A stretch of DNA of 36,612 nt from Bartonella grahamii ATCC 700132 (GTDB taxonomy: Bacteria > Pseudomonadota > Alphaproteobacteria > Rhizobiales > Rhizobiaceae), in assembly GCF_000518085.1 (NCBI RefSeq), contig NZ_KI912379.1:3397-40008 (forward strand), read 5' to 3'. A program made the position numbers and the translations under genes. Positions 27,267-34,660 of this stretch are shown here, piece by piece. Position 1 is the stretch's first letter, and each line of letters begins with the position of its first letter. The notes beneath the pieces are model-generated. The model did not search any database, had not been told where the DNA came from, and saw only the letters and a list, made by a program, of their open reading frames with translations.

Positions 27267-27509
27267 TTATTTTTTTTCAAAGAGTTTTTAAGGAGTTCTC
27301 AAAGGGTCTTCAAAGACCTTTCAAAGATCGTTTAAAGCCTCTTTTCTTTTCTGCTCAAAATCGCAATTTGAGATGATCAATCATTGAGTTGGAATCGTAT
27401 TATTTGAGAAGCAGTATGCATAAAATGGTATGACTTCTTTTAGCATAAATTGACTGATGATTTTTCTGTATCCTAAGCATACTATCAAAAAGAGAAAAAG
27501 CGTTTGAGC
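27267..27509. other. Non-coding stretch with TCAAAG-rich sequence
   Basis: The segment at 27278-27345 repeats TCAAAG several times and includes a small hairpin (GGTCTT with AAGACC). A similar TTTCAAAGAG/TTTAAAGG sequence recurs before the sheath gene near 34287-34315. No gene is seen. Confidence 0.35.
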
Positions 27510-27761
27510 AATTCGGTCAACTTGACCGAATTCCTTTTCAGTATGCAATTGTGCAATGTTTGCACCATTGCTCCTTTTAGGAATTGGGTAAACATTACCC
27601 TATTGCTGTACTCATGCAATTGGATCAACTTGATCCTATTTCTCGTTTTAGCAATTGGTGCAAGTTGCACCTATTACTTACCTCCACACCAAAGTGCGAA
27701 CTTTTGATTTTGGTCTCAATACTCTTCAACACCGATCAAAGGGTCAAGTTGACCCTTTGAT
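27510..27761. repeat. Array of six palindromes with covarying cores
   Basis: Inverted repeats lie at 27510-27532, 27545-27571, 27582-27604, 27618-27640, 27653-27675 and 27735-27761. Arms are 10-13 bp around a centre of one or three bases; two are perfect and four have one mismatch, which in three falls at the same place in the arms. The first five centres are 35-37 bp apart; the sixth is 84 bp further. Outer arms are constant (GCAATT on the left, AATT or TATT on the right) and linkers resemble CTCCTTTTAG. The inner bases differ between units but stay paired, for example GGATCAA/TTGATCC versus GGTGCAA/TTGCACC. It sits after the stop of the tail gene D. Function unknown. Confidence 0.85.
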
Positions 27762-27767
27762 TTTCTG

Positions 27768-28778
27768 TCACTCAGAGGTTTTCTTTTCTCCTGCCTCTTT
27801 TCCCTTGTTTGGTGCCTCTAAGGTTATTTCTGTTGTGTAACCGCTTTGTTTCTCATAGCAGTGGGTGACAGTGGAAGCTTTCCATGGACCATTGATTTGC
27901 CCACGAAACCCTTGCAATAAAAGAGGTTGATCCGCCATGATTTCGGGGCGTCCCTCAAGAGACAAAGAACCACTGCCCACAGCACGACAAAGTCGGTCTG
28001 ATTCTGATGCCGCAGCAGCTTGTGCTTCTTCCTCACAAGTGTAACAAGTCCGAAGACGGCGCACGGGACCGCTAAACCCTGTCTGATGCTTGACTTGGCA
28101 TTGCTGCCCTTTTGAGCGATCAAAATAAGAAGCTTCAATAGTGCCATATTGCGTGCGTGGCTCTAATGTGAATTCCCAGTTAGAACAGTCATACTTATGG
28201 ATGTCGAGTACTGGTAAATTGTCACCGCTTAAAAATAAAAACTTATTGTCCTTGATCAAAAAACGTGCCCGCATGCGGTCGGCAAGGCGTGTTAGAAAAT
28301 CAACAGCCGATTGATCTGTGCGAATCACATAAGGCAAAGGTTTTTTAGTGAACTGGGGACTGACCTTTGCTTGATAGCCATGGCGTTTGGCCAGTGTCTC
28401 AACAATCTCACCAACAGTTTTGTGATCAAAATGCTCACTCACCTGTTCTTTGAGCTCTTTACGCATCGAGGCACTTTTGCCACAAAGACGCAAGATCTCT
28501 CCATCACTGCTACCTGAACTTACCACTGACTCGACAACAAAACGCCCCATAAAAGCACTGATGCTGTTCTCATAGCCAAAAATCACCTGCAGAGTGTTGC
28601 CCGTTTGTGGAACCTCTAAGTCATTGCCACCATCATCAAATTCTGCTTCAAATGTATCGGCTTCATTACCGGCATGGTCCGTAATGGTTGCGGTTAAAAG
28701 ACGCTGGTAAAAAACCTCATGAACAGGTTTATCTCCCACCTTGACCACAATAAAGGGGTATGTGCGCATTAATCCCAT
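27768..28778 (-). CDS. Phage tail protein D (P2 gpD-like)
   Basis: 336 aa, the size and position of the P2 gpD family, whose members form the hub at the tail tip. The N-terminus (YPFIVVKVGDKPVHEVF) and the segment LTATITDHAGNEADTFEAEFDD match the family pattern, as does IRTDQSAVDFLTRLADRMRARF in the middle. The ATG at 28778 overlaps the end of the X gene by 10 nt, so the two are probably coupled. It is the last gene of the tail set; the palindrome array starts seven bases after its stop and there is no standard terminator. Ser/Lys/Glu-rich tail at the C-terminus. Confidence 0.87.
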   Translation of the reverse strand: MGLMRTYPFIVVKVGDKPVHEVFYQRLLTATITDHAGNEADTFEAEFDDGGNDLEVPQTGNTLQVIFGYENSISAFMGRFVVESVVSSGSSDGEILRLCGKSASMRKELKEQVSEHFDHKTVGEIVETLAKRHGYQAKVSPQFTKKPLPYVIRTDQSAVDFLTRLADRMRARFLIKDNKFLFLSGDNLPVLDIHKYDCSNWEFTLEPRTQYGTIEASYFDRSKGQQCQVKHQTGFSGPVRRLRTCYTCEEEAQAAAASESDRLCRAVGSGSLSLEGRPEIMADQPLLLQGFRGQINGPWKASTVTHCYEKQSGYTTEITLEAPNKGKEAGEKKTSE

Positions 28779-29023
28779 AACCGCTTCACCATGCTTTGGG
28801 GATTAGACAACACAAACTCAGGCAAAATAACCGTTAAGCCCCGCGGTAAAAGCACACCATATTTGGCAATCTCTGGATTGGCTTCCAAGGTGGCTTCTAA
28901 ATAACCGTTTAGTGCCCCAACTTGGATGCGGTCTCTGAACACTGCCATGGCATGGTGAAAGCAGATAAGATCAAGACTCATATCCTCTAGCTCTACAACA
29001 ACATGCTTTTCTGGTATTTTCAT
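28769..29023 (-). CDS. Phage tail protein X (LysM-like)
   Basis: 84 aa. The family is small and basic to neutral, with a LysM-like fold, and lies at the base of contractile tails. The pattern is visible: an early MSLDLICFHH, then the segment ending in ANPEIAKYGVLLPRGLTVILPE, which is the conserved P-x-G-x-x-I-x-L-P core. The ATG at 29023 overlaps the stop of the U gene (ATGA), and the end overlaps the D gene start. This order, U-X-D, is normal in P2-like modules. Confidence 0.87.
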   Translation of the reverse strand: MKIPEKHVVVELEDMSLDLICFHHAMAVFRDRIQVGALNGYLEATLEANPEIAKYGVLLPRGLTVILPEFVLSNPQSMVKRLWD

Positions 29024-29481
29024 AGAGTTTGTCCCACTTGGGTTTGTCCCACCTGATATTGTCCTTGTGGTTTTCCGCCATTAAAAAAGGGCAAGAGTGT
29101 AATGGAATAGCGGATGCGCTGTGATTGACCAGAGCGACTGATATAGTCGTGCTCTTTATTGATCGTGGTGATCACCACGGGGCCATGGAGAAGGACACTA
29201 TAGGTCGTATCATTGATCCAACGAAGCATCTGGACCGGCTTTGCTCTTTTGATCGTTGTGGTGATGGCATCAATGGCTACCCGATCACCAAATTCTTCTG
29301 GAAACCAAACGCCATGAATGGTTTTTGCATCATTGCCATAGCCGGTAAATTGCAAACTGGGCGACCTGCCAAAACGCTCCATACAAACCCATGAGGCAGA
29401 AAACTCTTCTTCAAAGGATTGGAAATTCAGCCAGTCCACATAAAATTGATGCGGTCCTAACATCATCAAAGGATCTCTCAT
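29020..29481 (-). CDS. Phage tail protein U (P2 gpU-like)
   Basis: 153 aa from the ATG at 29481, which has a strong GAGGGGAGGGAG site just upstream. An earlier in-frame ATG-less reading from 29604 would overlap the tape measure gene and adds unrelated sequence. It begins MRDPLMMLGPHQFYVDWLNF and contains WPEEF-like VWFPEEFGDRVAIDAI, typical of gpU family proteins, which sit at the tail terminus. The C-terminal end repeats QVGQT twice. It is 13 nt from the T stop and overlaps the X gene by 4 nt. Confidence 0.85.
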   Translation of the reverse strand: MRDPLMMLGPHQFYVDWLNFQSFEEEFSASWVCMERFGRSPSLQFTGYGNDAKTIHGVWFPEEFGDRVAIDAITTTIKRAKPVQMLRWINDTTYSVLLHGPVVITTINKEHDYISRSGQSQRIRYSITLLPFFNGGKPQGQYQVGQTQVGQTL

Positions 29482-29494
29482 AGGCTCCCTCCCC

Positions 29495-31831
29495 TCATTC
29501 TGTCCCGCCATGCAGCGCATTAGCGCGTGCACGTTGAATGGCATGGGCAACCGCACGACCGGTGGCAACAGGATCACGCGCGCCATTGACATGCACTGTG
29601 ACATTTTGATTGTGTGTGATGGTGGAGTGATCTTTGTCTCTTTGCTCTCTCACAGAGTAATTGGCATACCCCGCCCCTGCAAATTGTGCAATCGGTTGAA
29701 TGGTTGTTTTGCCTCCCAAAAAACTTGGCAAAAACTCTCTTAAATTAATGGACCCAAACCACCCCTTAATGCGATGAGGCAAAGATTTACAAAAATCTGT
29801 CAATTGTGAGATGGTGCCCATAAAACCATCGACAATCCAACCCGCTAAATCTTCGCCGGTTTGTTCCATACTTGCCCTAGCACCCTTCGAGAGCTTTTCG
29901 CGGGAGAAAAAGCTCCCCAACCATTGCCAAAAATTGGAAAGGCTTTGTTTAAACCCCTCCCACACGTTGCCAAACCACCTGCCAACAGCGCTAAGCCCCT
30001 GTTTAAACTTTTGCCAAGCTTGAGAGAAATCAAAAGCAGCAGCAATGATGTTTTTCCAACGTGTGATGGTGCTGGTATCTGCACCAAAAAAGCGCATGAC
30101 AGCCTCAAAGGCACGACCAAAAGCGTGTGCTATTCCCCGTGCAAAGCCCTTTATAAAAGAAGAAAAGCGGTCCCAATATTTCCACAGAGCAAAACCAGCT
30201 GCCAGTATGACCGCCACAACAGCAGCAACCGCAGCCCCTACCGGGGTAAAAATAGCCCCCGCAACAGAGGCAATAGCTGCCCCAACCACTTCGATCACTG
30301 TCCCAACAGAGCCAAAAGAGGCAGCAAATGCACTTCCTGAGATCATAACGCCGCGAAACGCCGCCACAAGTAAAGTCATCGGGCGTAAAAGACGCAGCGC
30401 GCTCCCACCAAGCCCTGCCATCAATAACTTCAAGGAACGCCCTGAGGCTGCTAAGCCACGCCAGCTTGTTTTAAGCTTACCGCTCACACCAACAAGTTTG
30501 ATCAAAGAGCCTATCAACTGTAGCAAGCCAAGGCGTGTGCCAGCCATGGTAAAGCGCAGCACGCGTAGAGCAATATTAAAAGCCATCAGAGCGGCAATGG
30601 TTTTGATGATCACACCGGTTAAAACAGGGTGTTCATTTGCCCATGCCATAAGAACATTGATAAAATTGCCAACAGTTTCCATCAAACTGTTGAGGGGGGG
30701 CAAAAGCACTTCACCAATGGTAACCCCTAAAGCCACAATGCGGTTTTGCAACAATTCAAATTGTCGCATGGCGCCAGTTGCTTGTTTGTCTGCTTCTTGT
30801 TCGACAGAGCCTTTAAAGACTTTTGGGTCTTCAACATATTTTAAAGCTTGCCCTAACAATTGGGGGTTACCCACCAATTTGGCAAAATCACCGGTAAAAT
30901 CGCGCCCAGCAATGGCAATCAGCGAGCGCATCCCCTGTTCAGATTTGGCTAAAACATCAAAAAAGCGCACCAAGGTACCAGTGGCATCTTTATCCAGATC
31001 TTGCATAAATTTTTCGCGAGAAAGCCCGATATTGGCAAAAGCATCTTCAATATGTTTACCCCCCGCCTGTATGCGCGCACTCATCGCATTAAAACCACGC
31101 GCTGCACTCTCAGGCACAATACCAGCAGAAATCATTGCCGTACCAAAAGCCGCGGTTTCCCGTGCGGTCAGCTTAAACATGGTTGCCGCACCGGTGGCAC
31201 GATTGGTAAAATCAGACACTTCACTTGCCTTGGCGGCCATGTGGTTAGAGAGATGATTGATGGCATCGCCTAAATCTTCAATGCCTGCCTGATTAAGCTT
31301 AAAGACATTGCGCAATTTGGCAAAGCGCTCCCCAATTTGATCCCCGCTCATATCAAAAGCAACAGCTGCTTTGGCGGCATAGATGCTAAAAGCTTCTAGA
31401 TCTTGTTCGCCAATCCCTGCTTGGCTGGCACTGGTCATCAGTTCCAAAACTTCACGCGCCGCTAGCGGAATCTTGGTGGAGGTTTCAAGCGCAAAACGGC
31501 GCAATTCCTTTAAGCGATCAAGGGGGGCATCGAGAACCTTTTCCAAGCCTTTCATCGATTGGTCAAATTGCATGGCTTTATAGAGGGGTGCAATTAAGGT
31601 TGCTGTTTGCGCAATGGCACCCACCATGCGCCCCCGCGCTTGGATAAAAGCATTTTTCGCATTCTTTGTCGCATCCTCAAGATGCTCAGGGTCAAACCAC
31701 CCTTTAAAATGCTGCCTTGTCTTGTTTTGGAAATGTGCAACATCGCTACTGAAAGCTGCAAGATCACGCTTGGCAGAAGCTATCCCCTCTTGCAGATGAT
31801 TGACAAAACGCACAACAAGGGAAACATCCAT
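29495..31831 (-). CDS. Phage tail tape measure protein T
   Basis: 778 aa, sets tail length and is threaded through the tube. The N-terminal third (about 80-340) has the TP901-type core: PLAAREVLELMTSASQAGIG, AFDMSGDQIGERFAKLRNVF, and ESAARGFNAMSARIQAGGKH. Hydrophobic helices lie at about 400-425 and 510-550 (AAIASVAGAIFTPVGAAVAA), as is usual for these proteins when they insert into the host membrane. The C-terminal part is basic, with GRAVAHAIQRARANALHGG. The ATG at 31831 follows the E' stop by 9 nt, with GGATAAGAG between them acting as ribosome binding site. The opposite strand shows a long open frame that is a shadow. Confidence 0.92.
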   Translation of the reverse strand: MDVSLVVRFVNHLQEGIASAKRDLAAFSSDVAHFQNKTRQHFKGWFDPEHLEDATKNAKNAFIQARGRMVGAIAQTATLIAPLYKAMQFDQSMKGLEKVLDAPLDRLKELRRFALETSTKIPLAAREVLELMTSASQAGIGEQDLEAFSIYAAKAAVAFDMSGDQIGERFAKLRNVFKLNQAGIEDLGDAINHLSNHMAAKASEVSDFTNRATGAATMFKLTARETAAFGTAMISAGIVPESAARGFNAMSARIQAGGKHIEDAFANIGLSREKFMQDLDKDATGTLVRFFDVLAKSEQGMRSLIAIAGRDFTGDFAKLVGNPQLLGQALKYVEDPKVFKGSVEQEADKQATGAMRQFELLQNRIVALGVTIGEVLLPPLNSLMETVGNFINVLMAWANEHPVLTGVIIKTIAALMAFNIALRVLRFTMAGTRLGLLQLIGSLIKLVGVSGKLKTSWRGLAASGRSLKLLMAGLGGSALRLLRPMTLLVAAFRGVMISGSAFAASFGSVGTVIEVVGAAIASVAGAIFTPVGAAVAAVVAVILAAGFALWKYWDRFSSFIKGFARGIAHAFGRAFEAVMRFFGADTSTITRWKNIIAAAFDFSQAWQKFKQGLSAVGRWFGNVWEGFKQSLSNFWQWLGSFFSREKLSKGARASMEQTGEDLAGWIVDGFMGTISQLTDFCKSLPHRIKGWFGSINLREFLPSFLGGKTTIQPIAQFAGAGYANYSVREQRDKDHSTITHNQNVTVHVNGARDPVATGRAVAHAIQRARANALHGGTE

Positions 31832-31840
31832 GATCGTCTC

Positions 31841-32376
31841 TTATCCTAACTGATGGCTTTCATATTCTTGGGCTTTAAGGCGTGCGAGTTCTTCTCGATA
31901 GGCAATCACATCCAGCCAATCCATCTGGTTAATTTCTGAAGGCGCCCAGTGATAATAAAGGGCTAGCTCTGCTCCAAATTGTCCGGCAGAGAGGATTGGC
32001 GTTGCGTAAAAAAAGCAAAAAAAGCCTTAAAAACAGCAATAATGTCAACAACATCAAGACGATTAATCAATTCAACCGTTTCATGAGATATATCGGCTAA
32101 AAGCACGGCTATTCCTTCCATAGCCTCATGAGTAAATAAAGCCTCACAAAGCTTAAGAACAAGAACATCATTGCCCAATGTTGTTTTATCCTCTTCTAAG
32201 CCAAGCAGAACGAGCTCTACCAACTGCGGTCCAATCAACACCGCTAATTGGCGTGCTTGCTTGAAGTTTGGGCGATAAAAGGTCAGTTTCTTGCAGAGAG
32301 TTTCTTTGCCACCTTTGTCCTGATAAAGAAGCGGAACCTGCAACTCTACATCAATGCTGGTTTGTAAACTTGTCAT
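31841..32376 (-). CDS. Tail assembly chaperone E+E', predicted -1 frameshift product
   Basis: Two T_TTT_TTT heptamers lie in the zero frame at 32017-32023 and 32008-32014. A -1 slip at either leads into an open frame that runs to the TAA at 31841-31843. The fused protein would be 178 aa: 123 zero-frame residues plus 55 new ones. The added part reads GAELALYYHWAPSEINQMDW and then EELARLKAQEYE, resembling the short P2 gpE' tail with its W-x-P-x-E-I-N and R-E-E pattern. P2 makes E+E' by the same means, so I consider this real, though not proved. The E' frame has no separate start. Confidence 0.75.
31963..32376 (-). CDS. Tail assembly chaperone E, zero-frame product
   Basis: 137 aa from the ATG at 32376, which has AGGA seven bases upstream; the TTG at 32382 is too close to that site. 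The sequence (VPLLYQDKGGKETLCKKLTFYRPNFKQARQLAVLIG) matches the P2 gpE type of tail assembly chaperone, a helper that coats the tape measure during assembly. It starts 9 nt after the tube gene. Near the end are two T7 runs, in GCT-TTT-TTT codons, where ribosomes can shift frame. Confidence 0.85.
   Translation of the reverse strand: MTSLQTSIDVELQVPLLYQDKGGKETLCKKLTFYRPNFKQARQLAVLIGPQLVELVLLGLEEDKTTLGNDVLVLKLCEALFTHEAMEGIAVLLADISHETVELINRLDVVDIIAVFKAFFAFFTQRQSSLPDNLEQS
32008..32023 (-). other. Slippery sites for -1 frameshifting
   Basis: On the minus strand the sequence is T7-GC-T7, in frame as GCT TTT TTT GCT TTT TTT ACG. Both T runs are X-XXY-YYZ heptamers. Slippage at the first site also stays open through the second. 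I see no strong downstream stem by eye. Confidence 0.75.
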
Positions 32377-32385
32377 GATCAATTC

Positions 32386-32904
32386 CTATAAGTTGAGAAT
32401 AGAGCGGCGGCGAGAACCGATCTCTTGCCCATTGCGGACAAGCCAGCCACCCCGTTTGAACGAAAAGCGGTGCAAAACAGAGCCATCCCAAAATTCCGTA
32501 TAGTCCCAAACATTTTTGATCTCGCAATCATAGCCTGTAGCTTTTCCAGCCGTTAAGCCTTCACTATCCACTTTGACCAAGCGCCCTGTAACATCAATAG
32601 AATGCTCATGCTCGCGCCCATCTTCTTCAGAGATCACATGTTTTTTGCCTGTAAATTTATGACGAAGACCAGGAGGACCACCAAAGATGCCGATAATTTC
32701 GGGGGTGTGGCTGCGGATTTTCATTTGCAAACCGAGAGCTTTCACACCAAGACCGCTCACATCAATTTGCATATCAGAACCGCCCGGTTGATAGGTTTCA
32801 GTGATTTCTTCCAACGTGGGCAGTTTCAATGTTTCAAGATCAAGGTGAAGATTCACATCATCATCAACAATTAGGGTAAAACCGCGTACAATGCGTAAAG
32901 TCAT
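32386..32904 (-). CDS. Major tail tube protein FII
   Basis: 172 aa, the size of P2 FII. The N-terminus MTLRIVRGFTLIVDDDVNLHLDLETLKLPTLE and the segment TYQPGGSDMQIDVSGLGVKALGLQMKI match the tube protein family, which polymerises into the inner tube of the contractile tail. It starts 3 nt after the sheath gene stop with AGGAG inside the end of that gene, so it is in the same transcript. No oddities seen. Confidence 0.9.
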   Translation of the reverse strand: MTLRIVRGFTLIVDDDVNLHLDLETLKLPTLEEITETYQPGGSDMQIDVSGLGVKALGLQMKIRSHTPEIIGIFGGPPGLRHKFTGKKHVISEEDGREHEHSIDVTGRLVKVDSEGLTAGKATGYDCEIKNVWDYTEFWDGSVLHRFSFKRGGWLVRNGQEIGSRRRSILNL

Positions 32905-32907
32905 GCT

Positions 32908-34206
32908 TTAACTCCTTGCTGCTTTGCGATAAGTTTCAAGCGTATCGCCAAATTGATAAGTCATTTTCTTTTGAATATCTTCAGCCAGACGGTCAAAATA
33001 AGCGCTATTGCGCCGGCTGCCGAAACTTAAATCTTCTAGAGGGGGTACTTCTTCTGCATCAAATTCCACCCGTAACTTTCCAAGCTGTAAAGTACTGTTG
33101 GAATTTAAATCGCGGTCAAACCAGACACGTCCACCAAGTAATGCACCACGGGCAATCATATCATCAAGAAACTGCGTGAGGCTGCGGGTAATGGCAATAA
33201 CATGTTGACCAGTAAGGTTTTCATCATTCGCCCAAGGGCGGAAATTGTTGATGATGGTTTTTTCCAATGCTGCACGGGTGCGCACCACATTGACAAAGCG
33301 CCAGAGTGGATCACTAGAGGTGGTGTGATTTCCCCATAAAATACGTCCATTGGCAGCTATTTGTCCCCCAGAATTACCTAAATGCGCATTTTGGCTAAGC
33401 CGTGCTGGAATAAAGGTCGCAATATCGGCTTGGTTGAGGCGGTTTGCCTCATGATCGATTTCCCCATCAAAATAGCTAATCGGGCGCGCCGTGCCTAAAA
33501 TGCCATGCACATCTTGGTTGGAAGGAGACCAAAAAACACCGCCCCTTTGCTTATCACGTTTGATAAACATGGCGGCAGCAAAGGGACTTGCCGGTTTAAC
33601 ACTCCAACCCCCATCACTATTTGCCACCCGTACAAAGGGGTCAATCAAATAACAAAAGCGTGAGGAAAAATCTGCGCGATAGGCAAGGCTTTCTTCCGCA
33701 TTTTTACCACCCGTATCAAACACCGCAATCGCTTGTAGCTTTTCTGCAACTTGTTCCAAGGCGTCTGCCACGGGGTTTTTGCCATTATCAAGGCGCCCTG
33801 CACTATAAGCTGGTGCCAGTAAAATCCCAGGCTCTACCCCTAAATGACCACGCGCATGTTTCAGCGCATGCACACCGGTTAAGGAAGCATAGGATCCCAC
33901 CATCTCGTTTTGCGTCTCAGCAATGGTTGATTTTTCTTCCACACGCACAAGGATAATTTGTGCCTCAATCCCCTGTGCACACACTGCGTTAATCACATCA
34001 AGAGCCGTGCCTCTTGCCCCAAGCTTTTGGATTTTCTCACCCTCATGGCTAAAAATAAGGACAGGCTCGTTGAGGGGAAAAACTTGGTTGTCAGCATCAG
34101 GGGCTGTAACAACCGCTCCAATGGCGGTCTGATCAAATGTTGCTAAAGGACGGGAATCCTCACCAGCCTCTACAATGCGAATCCCATGATTAAATTCTGT
34201 TGCCAT
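32908..34206 (-). CDS. Tail sheath protein FI
   Basis: 432 aa from the ATG at 34206, with GGAG six bases upstream; an in-frame TTG at 34218 overlaps that site and is unlikely. The N-terminus (TEFNHGIRIVEAGEDSRPLATFDQTAIGAVVTAPDA) and the C-terminal region (PLWRFVNVVRTRAALEK, FRPWANDENLTG, RVWFDRDLNS) are typical of P2-like contractile sheath proteins. It is slightly longer than P2 FI. The sheath contracts to drive the tube into the host. It heads the FI-FII-E-T-U-X-D set and is separated from the preceding gene by 193 bp, where a late promoter is expected. Confidence 0.93.
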   Translation of the reverse strand: MATEFNHGIRIVEAGEDSRPLATFDQTAIGAVVTAPDADNQVFPLNEPVLIFSHEGEKIQKLGARGTALDVINAVCAQGIEAQIILVRVEEKSTIAETQNEMVGSYASLTGVHALKHARGHLGVEPGILLAPAYSAGRLDNGKNPVADALEQVAEKLQAIAVFDTGGKNAEESLAYRADFSSRFCYLIDPFVRVANSDGGWSVKPASPFAAAMFIKRDKQRGGVFWSPSNQDVHGILGTARPISYFDGEIDHEANRLNQADIATFIPARLSQNAHLGNSGGQIAANGRILWGNHTTSSDPLWRFVNVVRTRAALEKTIINNFRPWANDENLTGQHVIAITRSLTQFLDDMIARGALLGGRVWFDRDLNSNSTLQLGKLRVEFDAEEVPPLEDLSFGSRRNSAYFDRLAEDIQKKMTYQFGDTLETYRKAARS

Positions 34207-34399
34207 CTTGCTCTCCAAATCAATGAAGAGACCATAACAAGAAACAACAGACGATCATAAGACTGACACTGTCAGTCAAAAAGCCCTTTCAAAGAGCTTT
34301 AAAAGGACTTTAAAGAAAGAAAATCATACAAGCCTTTAAACGCTTTATACAACAATTGCTCCGTTGACCCATGCCATTAGTTTTTAAATAGCTTGTAAC
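34207..34399 (-). promoter_or_regulatory. Gap before the sheath gene, likely late promoter region
   Basis: A perfect palindrome, GACTGACA-C-TGTCAGTC (34261-34277), lies about 55 bp before the sheath start. On the minus strand TTGACT overlaps it and TATGAT follows 14 bp later, too close for a standard promoter. In P2 the matching gap holds an activator-dependent late promoter, so an operator role is plausible. The stretch 34287-34315 is rich in CTTTAAAG-like sequence. No gene is seen. Confidence 0.45.
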
Positions 34400-34651
34400 C
34401 TAGACTTGATTATTTTTCTCTTGTGGTTCTTTTATGAGCTCTACGGGTATACCTGTTTCTGTCATTTCAGGAGATGAGAGCTGTTTTGTGTTTTCATCAA
34501 CAATAGGAGGAGAGAACACTCCATCCTTATAAGTCCAGCCGATTTGTGCTTCACTTGAAGGAATAGCTTCACCATCAAAGGCGTGAACATAATCTTCTGA
34601 GGCTACGATAATGTTTTTTACCACACCATTTTCAACAACTGCATATTCCAT
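34400..34651 (-). CDS. Small phage protein at the tail-fibre-assembly (G) position
   Basis: 83 aa. It begins MEYAVVENGVVKNIIVASED and has IGWTYKDGVFSPP, a pattern common in short proteins next to phage tail fibre genes. It lies directly after the fibre gene with 9 nt between, and AGGAG precedes its ATG. Position suggests a fibre chaperone or fibre-associated role like P2 G, but it is much shorter than G and I do not see a clear chaperone domain. The function is not established. Confidence 0.65.
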   Translation of the reverse strand: MEYAVVENGVVKNIIVASEDYVHAFDGEAIPSSEAQIGWTYKDGVFSPPIVDENTKQLSSPEMTETGIPVELIKEPQEKNNQV

Positions 34652-34660
34652 GAAGTGCTC

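Noticed and set aside
27044..27335. Open frames of 78-83 aa over the tRNA and the 51-bp repeats
   Set aside because: They overlap a good tRNA-Gln and simply read through the direct repeats.
27485..27707. Small open frames of 61-67 aa on both strands across the palindrome array
   Set aside because: Unit lengths (35-37 bp) are not multiples of three and paired base changes explain the conservation better than coding.
27510..27761. CRISPR array
   Set aside because: The variable part is the paired core of a palindrome rather than an unrelated spacer, units are too short, and no cas genes are visible.
27510..27761. Plain tail-operon terminators
   Set aside because: Most units are not followed by a T run on the minus strand, and six spaced copies with varied cores go beyond what a terminator needs.
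30045..31256. Plus-strand open frame of 403 aa
   Set aside because: Antisense to the tape measure gene, whose protein has clear family features and a normal start; the shadow has no recognisable domain.
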